Positions 8,729 to 17,821 of a stretch of DNA of 32,445 nt are shown here, piece after piece. Position numbers and translations under genes: made by a program. Every line of letters starts with the position of its first letter. Position 1 is the stretch's first letter. Source of the DNA: an uncultured Desulfobacteraceae bacterium (GTDB lineage Bacteria; Desulfobacterota; Desulfobacteria; Desulfobacterales; Desulfatirhabdiaceae); NCBI GenBank assembly GCA_903839535.1, contig CAIMCT010000144.1, positions 1-32,445 of the forward strand, in the 5' to 3' direction. Under the pieces are notes generated by a model. It saw nothing but the letters and a program-made list of their open reading frames with translations, was not told where the DNA came from and made no database searches.

Positions 8729-8780
8729 TTTCGTGTATTTCGTGTATTTCGTGGTTTAATAGTGTTTTCACGGTAATTTT
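8729..8780 (+). repeat. TTTCGTGTA tandem and CACGGTAA repeat
   Basis: TTTCGTGTATTTCGTGTATTTCGTGG is a short tandem of about 9 nt, followed by TTTTCACGGTAAT. It resembles the fragment at 5743-5783. It lies in the gap between the convergent genes ending at 8578 and 8797. Confidence 0.55.
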
Positions 8781-8796
8781 CCATTATTCAAACTTT

Positions 8797-9309
8797 TTAC
8801 CCCAGAAGAATAAGTTCCGGGCGAAGAGTCGCTCCTGTGATATACAGCATCAGGAGCGAAGGCGGCGTATTGCGGCGGGGATGTGTCGCACTGCCGGGGT
8901 TGAAAAACCTGACCCCGTTTTGCAGTTCATCGGAAGGTTGGTGGGTATGGCCGTGAACAACCGAATGTATTCCCGCCGCCGAAGGATCCATATCCAGCCT
9001 GCCTACATCGTGTAGCACATACAGAAAGCACTGGCCGATTTCAATGGTTTCTGTCTCGCAAAGATGCGATGCCCAGCTGCCCCTGTCCATGTTCCCCTTG
9101 ACCGCTACAACCGGAGCGATTTTGTTCAATTCGTTCAGAACTGCCTGGGTATCAATGTCGCCGGCATGGATGATAAGATCAACGCCCATTAAAATCTTCA
9201 AGGCTGTCGGGAGCAGTATGCCGTGAGTATCAGAAATCACACCTGCCGTCAGGCTGTCCGTATCTCGTTTACCGTCTCTATCCAGAATCCGTTTCATCGG
9301 TTCAGCCAT
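8797..9309 (-). CDS. YfcE/MJ0936-type metallophosphoesterase
   Basis: A 170-aa calcineurin-like phosphoesterase. The metal-binding motifs are in the usual order: GVISDTHG (about residue 23), HAGDID, KGNMDRG and VVHGHTH, ending with FFNPGS. The family hydrolyses phosphodiesters with two bound metals; the natural substrate here is unknown. The ATG at 9309 follows GGAGG by 6 nt. An in-frame ATG four codons later is a weaker alternative. It is the last gene of the leftward cluster lipoprotein-coaBC-udg-phosphoesterase, and the repeat-rich gap follows its stop. Confidence 0.92.
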   Translation of the reverse strand: MAEPMKRILDRDGKRDTDSLTAGVISDTHGILLPTALKILMGVDLIIHAGDIDTQAVLNELNKIAPVVAVKGNMDRGSWASHLCETETIEIGQCFLYVLHDVGRLDMDPSAAGIHSVVHGHTHQPSDELQNGVRFFNPGSATHPRRNTPPSLLMLYITGATLRPELILLG

Positions 9310-9400
9310 AATTATCCTCCATATGTTGAACGTTGCGATTGATATTGGAAGCTACACTTTGAATGACCATAGTCTGAGCTTTTCCGCTGGCTCACAAACT

Positions 9401-10225
9401 TCAGGATTCCATTTCATTCATGAGCAATTTCATGTCCTCCCACACTTCCCGCTTTTTATCGGGATATCGAAGAAGATACGAGGGATGAAATGTTGGCAGG
9501 AGCCGGATTCCATTACAATCATGGAACTGCCCCCTCAACAGGGATATCTGCTGAGTTGTTTTTAACAGGGTATGTGCTGCAAAAGTTCCCAGCGCACAAA
9601 TAAATTTTGGCGAAATCGTTGCGATCTGGCGGTTCAGAAACGGAGAACAGGCTTTGATTTCATCGGGTTCAGGATTACGATTTCCCGGCGGTCGGCATTT
9701 GATGACATTACAGATATAAATATGTTCACGGGACAGGTTGATGGACTGAATGATTCGTGACAAAAGCTGTCCGGCCTTGCCCACAAAGGGAATTCCCTGC
9801 TGGTCTTCATCAAATCCAGGGGCTTCTCCCACAAACATGAGGGTTGCGGATGGACTTCCCGAACCAAAAACAATATGAGTCCGGGTAGTTGACAGCTTGC
9901 ACCGCTGGCAGTCGCCGATATCTGCAATGATGGATTCAAGGGAATCTGCTGATGCCGGCGTGGATAATTCTGAAGATTCGCACGGAACATGTACAGCCAA
10001 TACTGGCTGATCGGGTTTTTTTTTAGGCGATGGTTGGGGGGCGGCAGATGGCTGTGATTCCTTGTTTTTCGTCTGTCGTCTGCCGCCTGGAGTCTGTGCC
10101 CAGGATTTCACCACAGATAAGCTGTGTTCTGAACAATCGAAGCCCCGGTTTCCTTTTTCAGCCAGATTTCGAAGCGAGTAAAGGGTTTCATCTATGATGG
10201 GTGTCACAAAATGCTTTCGGGTCAT
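9401..10225 (-). CDS. Family 4 uracil-DNA glycosylase (4Fe-4S)
   Basis: Removes uracil from DNA at the start of base-excision repair. The catalytic core shows [20 protein letters not shown] and the C-terminal TFHPSYLLR motif. The iron-sulfur ligands are probably CQRC, the Cys of [13 protein letters not shown] and the Cys 17 residues later (ACSPF), the spacing of family 4. The first 90 or so residues are a Pro/Ser/Lys-rich low-complexity extension, common in deltaproteobacterial members. I chose ATG 10225 (274 aa), preceded by AGGA 7 nt upstream, over a GTG at 10300. It sits downstream of coaBC on the same strand. Confidence 0.92.
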   Translation of the reverse strand: MTRKHFVTPIIDETLYSLRNLAEKGNRGFDCSEHSLSVVKSWAQTPGGRRQTKNKESQPSAAPQPSPKKKPDQPVLAVHVPCESSELSTPASADSLESIIADIGDCQRCKLSTTRTHIVFGSGSPSATLMFVGEAPGFDEDQQGIPFVGKAGQLLSRIIQSINLSREHIYICNVIKCRPPGNRNPEPDEIKACSPFLNRQIATISPKFICALGTFAAHTLLKTTQQISLLRGQFHDCNGIRLLPTFHPSYLLRYPDKKREVWEDMKLLMNEMES

Positions 10226-10307
10226 ATTTTTATCCTGTGATATTTTTATCTTAATGTCACTGAGACTTGGAACAAAATAGCGCCAGCTCCACTTCTCCAC
10301 GCGCGCA

Positions 10308-11516
10308 TCACGCCTCTTGATTCAGGCATTCCGCCACACGGTCCAGAATAATGCCGGCTATCGTATCCTTTGGCATCAGTGCGAGGGATTCACTGTCTCC
10401 GTTGCTGTAAAACAAGGTGACCTTGTTGGTTTCAGAACCAAAACCAGAGCCTTTTTCTCCAACAATATTTCCGACTATGATATCCAGGTGCTTTTCCAGA
10501 AGTTTTTGCCTTGCGTAGGTTTGAAGCGACTGCGTTTCTGCTGCAAACCCAACCAGGACTTGGTCATTCTTCCGCTTTCCCAATTCTTTCAGAATATCCT
10601 GGGTTTTTTCAAGCGTCAATGTGAGTTCGTCCGATCCTTTTTTGATTTTGTGATCCGACTGGACATTGGGTCGGTAGTCAGATACGGCGGCTGTCTTGAT
10701 GACAACATCCGTCTGATCAAAGAGCGCAAAGACAGCATCCGCCATTTGCTGGGCTGAAACCACCCGAATCAAATGGACGCCAGCAGGGTCGGGCAGCTCG
10801 GATGGACCTGAGACCAGAGTAACCGTCGCACCGCGCTGGGCGGCTGCCTTGGCAATGGCGAATCCCATTTTCCCTGATGATGGATTGCTGATGAACCTAA
10901 CCGGATCAATATGCTCTCTTGTCGGGCCTGCGGTTATCAGGATGTGTTTACCACGGAAATCCTTTTCTGTCAGCGACGTGATCAGCGCATCAAGAATTTC
11001 AACTGGTTCTGGAAGCCTCCCCTGACCCGTAGTTCCACAGGCCATCAGGCCCGACCCAGGCTCGATAATCTGGTATCCTCTGTATTTGAGCGTGTTGAGA
11101 TTATGCTGAACGGCATCATTTTGATACATATTGGTATTCATGGAAGGACAGAGTAGCCGAGGGGCTGTAACGGCCAGCATGAACGTGCTTAAAGCATCGT
11201 CTGCAATGCCGCAGGCCAGTTTCCCAATGATATTGGCGGTTGCCGGCGCAATAACGACGGCATCGGCTGTTTGCGCCCATTCGATATGCTTGATGGATGT
11301 ATTCCCGCCTTTTTCAAACAGGCTTTGGCATACTTGCTGGCCGGACAGGGCTTCAAACGTCATGGGTCCAACAAAATGTGCGGCCTTCTCCGTTAGAATC
11401 ACCCGGACGGAAGCCCCGCATTTGGTGATGAGCCGGAGCAGATCAACGCTTTTATAGGCGGCTATTCCGCCGCACACCCCCAGAACAACAGACTTATCCG
11501 TTAAAGATGACAACAT
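10308..11516 (-). CDS. coaBC: Phosphopantothenoylcysteine decarboxylase / phosphopantothenate-cysteine ligase
   Basis: Catalyses two steps of coenzyme A synthesis: CoaB joins cysteine to 4'-phosphopantothenate and CoaC decarboxylates the product with FMN. The N-terminal CoaC half (about 1-180) has GVCGGIAAYKSVDLLR, the active-site His in IKHIEWAQ, the PSMNTNMY motif and ACGTTGQGRL. The CoaB half (about 190-402) has ITAGPTREHIDPVRFISN and the KIKK lysines. Length is normal (402 aa). In ACGTTGQGRL the usual acidic residue after ACG is Thr. AAGGA lies 8 nt upstream of the ATG, and the lipoprotein gene ends 16 nt before it. Confidence 0.97.
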   Translation of the reverse strand: MLSSLTDKSVVLGVCGGIAAYKSVDLLRLITKCGASVRVILTEKAAHFVGPMTFEALSGQQVCQSLFEKGGNTSIKHIEWAQTADAVVIAPATANIIGKLACGIADDALSTFMLAVTAPRLLCPSMNTNMYQNDAVQHNLNTLKYRGYQIIEPGSGLMACGTTGQGRLPEPVEILDALITSLTEKDFRGKHILITAGPTREHIDPVRFISNPSSGKMGFAIAKAAAQRGATVTLVSGPSELPDPAGVHLIRVVSAQQMADAVFALFDQTDVVIKTAAVSDYRPNVQSDHKIKKGSDELTLTLEKTQDILKELGKRKNDQVLVGFAAETQSLQTYARQKLLEKHLDIIVGNIVGEKGSGFGSETNKVTLFYSNGDSESLALMPKDTIAGIILDRVAECLNQEA

Positions 11517-11532
11517 GTCGATTGTCCTTGCG

Positions 11533-12006
11533 CTATTTCAGCAATCCGGTATAGGCATCCCCTACTGCGGGTGCAACCCATATTTCCGCATAGGTATAAA
11601 AAGTTTTTTCGGTAATGTTGATCACAGACCATCGGGTTTCCTTTCGAAACAGCATGAAGCTTCTGGGCGATTTAAAATAGGTGACTATTTTCCAGTTATC
11701 CTTGGCCATATTATTTTGGAAAAAGGAAAAAAGCGAATCCGTGTCCACTCTGCCTTTAATGGTCATGACTCCGGCTGCAAGTCCGGATGTTAAATAAACA
11801 AAAGAGGAATCGGAAACAAAATCCATTTCGCTGGGGACCAGAACATCCCCGAATTCACGATATATGGGGGTTGAACCCTGATCTTTCTGAACAGCAGCCT
11901 GGGATGTTCCCCCTGCTGTGGTATTTGAATCGGTAGTGGCGCAACTCGTCGTAAAGAGTGCCATAGCCCCAAACACGATGAAAATCATGAACCGTTGTTT
12001 TGTCAT
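11533..12006 (-). CDS. Putative lipoprotein of unknown function
   Basis: A 157-aa protein with a signal peptide (MTKQRFMIFIVFGAMALFTT) ending at a probable lipidated Cys22 in FTTSC; the lipobox is imperfect because Thr replaces Leu at -3. The mature part begins with a Ser/Thr/Gly-rich linker, then a globular domain with VPSEMDFVSDSSFVY, a GVMTIKGRVDTDSLFSFF segment and NWKIVTYFKSPRSFMLFRK. I do not recognise a named family. ATG 12006 was chosen because AGGAGG lies 10 nt upstream and the signal peptide starts there. It is the first gene of the leftward cluster with coaBC. Confidence 0.85.
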   Translation of the reverse strand: MTKQRFMIFIVFGAMALFTTSCATTDSNTTAGGTSQAAVQKDQGSTPIYREFGDVLVPSEMDFVSDSSFVYLTSGLAAGVMTIKGRVDTDSLFSFFQNNMAKDNWKIVTYFKSPRSFMLFRKETRWSVINITEKTFYTYAEIWVAPAVGDAYTGLLK

Positions 12007-12506
12007 GTGAGAACAGCCTCCTATACTCGTGAAAATTAAAGTTGCTGCTTCAATAAGAAGCATTGATACCAATTATTATGAATTGAATGTATAGTAAACA
12101 AAATGCAGAATCGTTTCATTTACAATTGTCTGATGATAAATGTCAATTCAAAATTCCCAATAAAAATAACAGTATTTAAGTAACTGGGCAGAAATGAATG
12201 GTTTATCGTGAAAATGATTTCCGTCATCGAAAAATGGGGGGCCATGGAGAATTTCTGACGGCGATCCCCCCCCCACAAGCCTCTTTTTCCAAAAAATAAG
12301 GCGGATGGCTTATTTTATTTTCATATCTGAGGGTGTCTTTCAGATGGTTCATGAGTGTTTATTATTAAAAACATGATGACATTGTAAAAAAACCTTTTGA
12401 CATGACAAATGTTCTCGACTAATAACGACGGTATGAAAATAGAGGGTTCTTGTTGTTCATGTTTCAACTGATTATTGTGCATTGATATTTCACAAGGAAT
12501 CGTATC
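12007..12506. other. 500-bp divergent intergenic region upstream of hmcA
   Basis: No gene is visible. The region separates the leftward lipoprotein cluster from the rightward hmc operon, so it should hold both promoters. It contains a run of nine C (12266-12274), an AT-rich hairpin with stems AAAATAAG (12293-12300) and CTTATTTT (12309-12316), and a candidate sigma-70 promoter near 12397. Confidence 0.7.
12397..12425 (+). promoter_or_regulatory. Candidate promoter for the hmc operon
   Basis: TTGACA at 12397-12402 is a perfect -35 box. The best -10 candidates downstream are weak (ACTAAT at 12418 with 15-nt spacing, or TAATAA at 12420 with 17-nt spacing). The overlapping ACATGACAAATGT is a short imperfect palindrome and could be an operator. 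The start codon of hmcA is about 80 nt downstream. Confidence 0.35.
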
Positions 12507-14108
12507 ATGGGGAAAGTGAGATCGTTACTGGTTAAGTCCATTATACCGGCTGCAATTGTTATTGTGTCCATCTGGGGAATCGGGGCCTATGGCATTGAGG
12601 GGCAGCCGCAGGAAGGGGATCAAAAACATGCGGATGTAATTACGATAGATGCGCTGAAGGCTTTTGGAAAGCTGGAGCGGCCAGGTGTTGAATTTCTCCA
12701 CGACAATCATACCAAAGCGTTGGAAAAAAAGAAGAAAGACTGTGCGGCCTGCCATTTAAACGACAAGGACAGGCTTTCTTTAAAATTTCTGCGACTCAAT
12801 GATGATTCAAAAAAACAGGTCATGGACCTGTATCATTCCCGATGTATCGAATGCCATAAGCAGAGCGCATCCGAAGGCGAAAAGGCCGGCCCGGTCGCCT
12901 GCGGAGACTGCCATAAGGAAAAACCCGGAGTTGTCTCCATTCGCCAGCCCATGGGCCTGGACAAATCCCTTCACTTTCGCCACACCAAAGCGCATGAAAA
13001 CAAATGTGAGACTTGCCACCATGAATATGACGAAGTAACCAAAAAGCTGTTTCATGCCAAGGAAAAAGAAGGCTCCTGTCGTTACTGTCACAAAGAAGTC
13101 ACAGAGGGGAACCGTATATCCAATCGACTGGCTTCGCACATCGGCTGCATAGACTGTCATCGAAAAACGGTTGCATCCGGGAAAAAAGCAGGTCCGGTTC
13201 AATGCAGCGGATGTCATGATCCGAAACAGCAGGCCGTTATCGAAAAGGTAAAAGATGTCCCCCGCATCAAACGCAACCAACCGGATGCGGTTCTGATCAA
13301 AACCAGCAAAGAACAGATACAGCCCGAATCCCGCATGAATTTTACGCCCTTTGATCACAAAGCTCACGAAGGCTATATGGATACCTGTCGCGTCTGTCAC
13401 CATGAAGACCTGAACGCCTGCAATAAATGCCATACCCTGACCGGCACCAAAGAAAGCAAAGGTGTGACATTGGACCGCGCCATGCATCAGGTGAATGTCG
13501 TCGAAAGCTGCAAGGGTTGCCATGATCTAAAGAAGGCCGATGTCAAATGCGCTGGCTGCCACAGTTTTGTCGATAGAACGAAAAAAGACGAGCTGGCCTG
13601 CATGAAATGTCATATAAAACCTCTTCAGCAGGCTACCGAACAGATTCCCAAGAGCGAAGAACCCCTTCCTGTTCCCAAAAGCGAAGAGGCCTTTATGGCC
13701 AAAGCGTTGCTGGATTCCAGAAGTCCCGTGACCGCCCCCTTTTCTGAGGCAATGCTGAAGGATATTCCAGAAAAAGTTGTGATCAAGGCACTGGTTCAGA
13801 AGTACGAGCAGGCCGAGTTTCCGCATCGAAAAATTGCTCAGACACTTTTGAAAAATATTGGCGACAATAAACTGGCAGGCAATTTTCATCCTGACCAGAT
13901 GACCATCTGCCAGGGATGCCACCACAACAGCCCGGTTTCGATAAAGCCTCCGAAATGTCAGAGCTGTCATAACAAGCCCTTTGATGAGAAAAATCCGTTG
14001 GCTCCAGGGCTGATGGGTGCCTATCATCAACAGTGCATGGGCTGTCACAAGGCAATGGGTATGGAAAAACCCATGGGATGTACGGAATGTCACAAAGAAA
14101 AAAAATAA
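12507..14108 (+). CDS. hmcA: Sixteen-haem periplasmic cytochrome c HmcA
   Basis: Periplasmic electron-carrying subunit of the Hmc transmembrane redox complex, which takes electrons from hydrogenase/type I cytochrome c3. I count 16 CxxCH haem-binding motifs in 533 residues, from CAACH near residue 79 to CTECH near 526, exactly the number known for Desulfovibrio HmcA. The N-terminus has a basic start and a hydrophobic stretch (LLVKSIIPAAIVIVSIWGIG), a signal peptide or anchor. Extra His residues in FLHDNH, LHFRHTKAHE and FDHKAHE fit distal haem ligands. A haem-free stretch of about 90 residues separates motifs 12 and 13. hmcB follows after a gap holding repeat copy B. Confidence 0.97.
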   Translation: MGKVRSLLVKSIIPAAIVIVSIWGIGAYGIEGQPQEGDQKHADVITIDALKAFGKLERPGVEFLHDNHTKALEKKKKDCAACHLNDKDRLSLKFLRLNDDSKKQVMDLYHSRCIECHKQSASEGEKAGPVACGDCHKEKPGVVSIRQPMGLDKSLHFRHTKAHENKCETCHHEYDEVTKKLFHAKEKEGSCRYCHKEVTEGNRISNRLASHIGCIDCHRKTVASGKKAGPVQCSGCHDPKQQAVIEKVKDVPRIKRNQPDAVLIKTSKEQIQPESRMNFTPFDHKAHEGYMDTCRVCHHEDLNACNKCHTLTGTKESKGVTLDRAMHQVNVVESCKGCHDLKKADVKCAGCHSFVDRTKKDELACMKCHIKPLQQATEQIPKSEEPLPVPKSEEAFMAKALLDSRSPVTAPFSEAMLKDIPEKVVIKALVQKYEQAEFPHRKIAQTLLKNIGDNKLAGNFHPDQMTICQGCHHNSPVSIKPPKCQSCHNKPFDEKNPLAPGLMGAYHQQCMGCHKAMGMEKPMGCTECHKEKK

Positions 14109-14121
14109 CTGCTCAGGTAGA

Positions 14122-14228
14122 TATACTGCGAACTGGCATAATTTTACGTTTTTGATCCCCCACCCCAACCCTCCCCCGCTGGGAGAGGGAGTTTATGAAA
14201 AGTGCAGATTATGCCAGTTCGCAGTATA
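14122..14228 (+). repeat. 107-bp inverted-repeat-ended element, copy B
   Basis: Begins TATACTGCGAACTGG and ends with its reverse complement; the 21-bp terminal repeats are perfect. It starts 13 nt after the hmcA stop and differs from copy C at one base. No ORF is carried. It separates hmcA from hmcB and could affect how much of each is made. Confidence 0.95.
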
Positions 14229-14357
14229 GTCACAAGATAGAAGGATATCAGGGGTAAATATCGAAGTCAGAAATCGCGGATGTTCAGAAAAGCGGTTCTT
14301 TAGAACTTTTGATTTTTATTGGTTTTATTTGGGATTCGCATCAACAGAGGTAGCGAC

Positions 14358-15440
14358 ATGTCGTTAACACGAAGAAGGTTTCTGGGATGGATCGGTGCAG
14401 CGGGTGCAAGTACTGTATTGGGAAGCAGCGCCGATGCTTCTTCCACAGTTCATTTCAAGGGATATGCGGACAGCTTTGCAATTCTGCATGATATTACTCT
14501 GTGTGTGGGATGCCGGGCTTGTGAAACAGCCTGCAACAAAGTCAATGAACTTCCTCCACCGGATCTGCCGTTTAAAGATTTAACCGTTCTTAATCAAAAA
14601 CGCCGGACCACGGCAAAAGCGTTCACGGTCGTGAACCGATTTGAAAATGCAAAAACAGGAAGCTTGTCACCCGCGGTATTTGTAAAAAAGCAGTGCAATC
14701 ACTGCCTGGAGCCTGCCTGTGCTTCGGCCTGTTTTGTAAAGGCATTCAAGAAAACCCCGGAAGGAGCCGTAAGCTACGATCACTCGGTTTGCGTCGGGTG
14801 CCGTTACTGTATGGTTGCATGTCCTTTTGAAATTCCTTCTTATGAATACGACAATGCGTTTTCCCCGCGGGTGATGAAATGCACCATGTGCCATCCCCGC
14901 ATTTTGCAAGGTCAGCTTCCTGGCTGCGTTGAAGCCTGTCCCAAAGAGGCCATCTCGTTCGGTAAACGCAAGGATATTTTGAATATCGCCCGCGAAAGGA
15001 TAAAGAAACACCCCGAACGTTATTTAGACCATATTTATGGCGAAACCGAAATGGGAGGGACAAGTTGGTTGTACATTTCCGGCGTTCCGTTCGAACAAAT
15101 CGGCATGCGGGAGGATCTGGGCATTACCCCGGCTCCTGAACTCACTTCCGGAGCTCTGGGTGCTGTACCCATCGTTGTGGGGCTCTGGCCGGTTCTGCTG
15201 ACAGGAATCTATGCCATATCTCAGCGCAAGGAAAAGGTGTCCGCCGAAGAACAGGCTCTGGCAGTGGCCGAGGCTGTTGAAAAAACTCAGGCGTTGGCAA
15301 AACAGAAATTGACCGGCGAGCTGGAAAAAGCCAAGAAAGACGCTCTGAAAGATAAGGATTCGGCCATCAAACAGGCTGTAAAAAAAGCTCTTGATGATGC
15401 TGCTGCTGCTATCGTTAAACAGGAGGCATCGAATGTCTGA
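14358..15440 (+). CDS. hmcB: Hmc complex iron-sulfur subunit HmcB
   Basis: Ferredoxin-like subunit that passes electrons between HmcA and the membrane subunits, probably on the periplasmic face. A Tat signal ([16 protein letters not shown]) opens the 360-aa protein. Four 4Fe-4S motifs follow: [12 protein letters not shown] (Cys 49-59), [25 protein letters not shown] and [17 protein letters not shown] single membrane helix ([20 protein letters not shown]) precedes a charged Ala/Lys-rich coiled-coil tail. ATG 14358 was chosen because GAGGT lies 7 nt upstream and the Tat motif follows at once; the frame is open from 14319. The 3' end overlaps hmcC by 8 nt. Confidence 0.96.
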   Translation: MSLTRRRFLGWIGAAGASTVLGSSADASSTVHFKGYADSFAILHDITLCVGCRACETACNKVNELPPPDLPFKDLTVLNQKRRTTAKAFTVVNRFENAKTGSLSPAVFVKKQCNHCLEPACASACFVKAFKKTPEGAVSYDHSVCVGCRYCMVACPFEIPSYEYDNAFSPRVMKCTMCHPRILQGQLPGCVEACPKEAISFGKRKDILNIARERIKKHPERYLDHIYGETEMGGTSWLYISGVPFEQIGMREDLGITPAPELTSGALGAVPIVVGLWPVLLTGIYAISQRKEKVSAEEQALAVAEAVEKTQALAKQKLTGELEKAKKDALKDKDSAIKQAVKKALDDAAAAIVKQEASNV

Positions 15441-16605
15441 AAAAACCCTGTCCGTCAACAAAACACTTCTAACCCCGTTTAACATCTTTGCGGGGATTGT
15501 CTTGGTCATTGGCTTTTTTATTACAGTGCTGAGATTCACCAAGGGGCTGGGCGCGGTCACCAATCTTTCCGATAACAACCCTTGGGGTCTGTGGATCGGA
15601 TTTGATCTTCTCTGCGGGGTTTCCCTTGCGGCGGGCGGTTTTGTGACCTCTGCTGCAGTATATATTTTTGGAATGAAACGCTACCATTCTGCTGTTCGAC
15701 CCGCCATTTTAACCGGGTTTCTGGGGTATGCTCTGGTCGTTTTCGCGCTCAACTATGATGTCGGTCGCCCCTGGAGACTTCCCTATCCGTTCATCATCCA
15801 GCAGGGAACCACATCTCTCCTGTTTGAGGTAGGCGCCTGCGTGGCCTTGTATCTGACTGTACTCTTCATTGAATTTACGCCTGCTGTCCTGGAATGGCTT
15901 GGTCTGAAAAAAGCCAGGAATCTGGTGGTGCGGCTAACCATGTTGCTCACCATATTCGGCGTGGTGCTTTCAACCCTGCATCAGTCATCCCTCGGAGCCC
16001 TTTACCTGATAGCTCCATCCAAGCTTCATCCCCTGTGGTACTCCACCTACCTTCCGGTGTATTTTTTCGTATCCAGTATTATCGCTGGGCTTTCCATGGT
16101 TCTTTTCGAAAGCACGCTCTCACATCATTATTTTGAAGATAAAATGGATGAAACTCATCTGAAGGAAAACACCGGCGTGACCCTTGGATTTGGAAAAGCG
16201 GCTTCGCTGGTTCTGGCCGGGTATTTCACCATCAAGATTGTTGGCCTTGCGATCTCCAACAACTGGCATTATCTGACGACGGGTTACGGAGCATGGTTCC
16301 TGCTTGAGTTGCTCGGATTTGTTGCGCTGCCCTGTTTCCTTTACGCAGTGGGTGTCCGGGATAAAAATGTCAAACTCATTCGCTGGACAGCTCTACTAAC
16401 GGTTCTGGGAATTGTGCTTAACCGTCTCAACATTTCCCTGATTGCCTTTAACTGGCAGCTTCCTTCCAGCGAGCGATATTTTCCCCACTGGATGGAAATC
16501 ATGGTATCAGTGTTTATCGTTGTGGTCGGTATTCTGGTTTTCCGGTTTATTGTCACCAAGATGCCGATATTGTATGAACACCCGGATTATAAAGGCAATC
16601 ATTAA
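15433..16605 (+). CDS. hmcC: Hmc complex NrfD-like membrane subunit HmcC
   Basis: Integral membrane subunit of the NrfD/PsrC family, which binds quinone and has no haem. The 390-aa protein has about ten hydrophobic helices, starting [20 protein letters not shown]. It carries family-typical segments [20 protein letters not shown] and [15 protein letters not shown] 15433 has AGGAGG 6 nt upstream and lies within the end of hmcB, so the two are translationally coupled through an ATGTCTGA overlap. The 219-nt gap before hmcD is filled by an inverted repeat. Confidence 0.96.
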   Translation: MSEKTLSVNKTLLTPFNIFAGIVLVIGFFITVLRFTKGLGAVTNLSDNNPWGLWIGFDLLCGVSLAAGGFVTSAAVYIFGMKRYHSAVRPAILTGFLGYALVVFALNYDVGRPWRLPYPFIIQQGTTSLLFEVGACVALYLTVLFIEFTPAVLEWLGLKKARNLVVRLTMLLTIFGVVLSTLHQSSLGALYLIAPSKLHPLWYSTYLPVYFFVSSIIAGLSMVLFESTLSHHYFEDKMDETHLKENTGVTLGFGKAASLVLAGYFTIKIVGLAISNNWHYLTTGYGAWFLLELLGFVALPCFLYAVGVRDKNVKLIRWTALLTVLGIVLNRLNISLIAFNWQLPSSERYFPHWMEIMVSVFIVVVGILVFRFIVTKMPILYEHPDYKGNH

Positions 16606-16808
16606 ATTACGAATGCGAAGTTATGAATTATGAAATAAACGCCTCATTCCCCTAATTTCGCTTACTTTTTTGTAAGTCATTGAACATAATAGATAAAAAA
16701 GCAGCATTTATTTATAAAATGAAAATCAGTGCCAATTTTTAGTTTTTAAAATCAGCACGTTATAAAAAATGAGCGAAATTAGGGTCATTCATCATTCGTA
16801 ATTCATTT
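16604..16808. repeat. ATTACGAAT-type inverted repeat between hmcC and hmcD
   Basis: Outer arms AAATTACGAAT (16604-16614) and ATTCGTAATT (16794-16803) and inner arms CCCTAATTTCGCT (16650-16662) and AGCGAAATTAGGG (16772-16784) can pair around an AT-rich loop of about 110 nt. It overlaps the hmcC stop and ends just before the hmcD ribosome binding site. Confidence 0.75.
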
Positions 16809-16824
16809 AGCGAGAGGTTATATT

Positions 16825-16992
16825 ATGGAAGGCGGATTTTACACGCTGCAGGATTTCATGACTTATACAAAGGGAATCACCTATCTAATCATGATCGTGT
16901 CCCTTTTCTCCATAACCGGTTTCTGGCTGTTCCTGACGGATCGTGATACTGATACGCAATCGCCTGAACATCATAAAACTGAACATCATTAA
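16825..16992 (+). CDS. hmcD: Small Hmc membrane subunit HmcD
   Basis: A 55-aa protein with one membrane helix (YLIMIVSLFSITGFWLFL) after a short start with MEGGFYTLQDFMTY, and a His-rich charged tail ending EHHKTEHH. Size, topology and place between hmcC and hmcE match HmcD of Desulfovibrio (about 48 aa), a small subunit of unknown detailed role. GAGAGG lies 7 nt before the ATG. Confidence 0.88.
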   Translation: MEGGFYTLQDFMTYTKGITYLIMIVSLFSITGFWLFLTDRDTDTQSPEHHKTEHH

Positions 16993-17031
16993 AAAAGATG
17001 AGATTCTTTACAAGACATAAAGGAGTCGTCC

Positions 17032-17709
17032 ATGTATGACTTTGTAACCGGTCCCCTGGCATGGCTGGCGTTTTTGGTTTTTTTTGTCGGTGTCGTTGTG
17101 CGGGTGATTCAGTATATCAGAGGTCTGGACTGGAAGCTGGACAGGGTAACCTATACGGTCAACGTATCCTATGGCATCAAAGGTGCGCTACGGTCCATTT
17201 TCTTTTGGCTTTTTCCGTTCGGTACGCGCAGTTGGCGAAGTTATCCGTTTCTAACGCTTTTGGTATTCTCCTTCCACATCGGCATCCTGTTTACGCCGAT
17301 TTTTCTGATCGCCCACAATGTATTGCTCCTGGAGCGATGGGGATTCAGCTTCTGGACGATTACTGAAGCTGCTGCCGATTTTATGACGTTTCTTGTTCTG
17401 GTTTCAGCAATTTTTCTGGTGCTTCGCAGAATCGCCCTTCCAGAGGTTCGAATTATCACGATAGCTTATGATTATCTGATGCTGGCAGTGGCTGTCGCCC
17501 CATTTTTCACGGGATTGATGGCCCATTATCAGTCCGGAAATTATCAGTTCTGGCTGATACTCCACATCCTTTCCGGTGAGATCATGCTGATGGCCATACC
17601 CTTCACCAAACTTTCCCATTTTGTTGGTTTCTTTTTATCGCGTGGTCAGCTTGGGATGGATTATGGCATCAAGCGCGGCGGCATGAAAAGCAAGGGGCTT
17701 GACTGGTGA
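17032..17709 (+). CDS. hmcE: Hmc complex cytochrome b subunit HmcE
   Basis: A 225-aa NarI-like membrane subunit expected to carry b-type haem and react with menaquinone. About five hydrophobic helices are visible, beginning GPLAWLAFLVFFVGVVVRVI. His residues in LLVFSFHIGILF, FLIAHN, GLMAHY, LILHIL and PFTKLSHFVGFF are candidate haem ligands; KLSHF near the end is typical of the family. AAGGAG precedes the ATG by about 8 nt. The gene is followed by a perfect 18-bp inverted repeat and then hmcF. Confidence 0.95.
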   Translation: MYDFVTGPLAWLAFLVFFVGVVVRVIQYIRGLDWKLDRVTYTVNVSYGIKGALRSIFFWLFPFGTRSWRSYPFLTLLVFSFHIGILFTPIFLIAHNVLLLERWGFSFWTITEAAADFMTFLVLVSAIFLVLRRIALPEVRIITIAYDYLMLAVAVAPFFTGLMAHYQSGNYQFWLILHILSGEIMLMAIPFTKLSHFVGFFLSRGQLGMDYGIKRGGMKSKGLDW

Positions 17710-17782
17710 AATTACGAATTACGAATGTGGAATGATGGAAAATACGCCTCATTCATAACTCATAATTCGTAATTCGTAATTT
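17709..17782. repeat. Perfect 18-bp ATTACGAAT inverted repeat between hmcE and hmcF
   Basis: AAATTACGAATTACGAAT at 17709-17726 is the exact reverse complement of 17765-17782. The loop is 38 nt and the right arm runs into TTTT, so a transcript could form a terminator- or attenuator-like hairpin inside the operon. Confidence 0.85.
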
Positions 17783-17821
17783 TTCTGTTTCCTTACCATT
17801 ATCTTTTTTGGAACTAAAACT

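Noticed and set aside
10226-10300. N-terminal extension of the uracil-DNA glycosylase from a GTG at 10300
   Set aside because: The ATG at 10225 has a better ribosome binding site, and the extension shows no family resemblance.
12293-12316. Rho-independent terminator upstream of hmcA
   Set aside because: The stem is AT-only for the most part, lacks a GC core, and lies between divergent genes where no terminator is needed.
12807-13523. A 238-aa open frame on the minus strand within hmcA
   Set aside because: It is the shadow of the haem-motif repeats of HmcA in the opposite strand and has no ribosome binding site or family resemblance.
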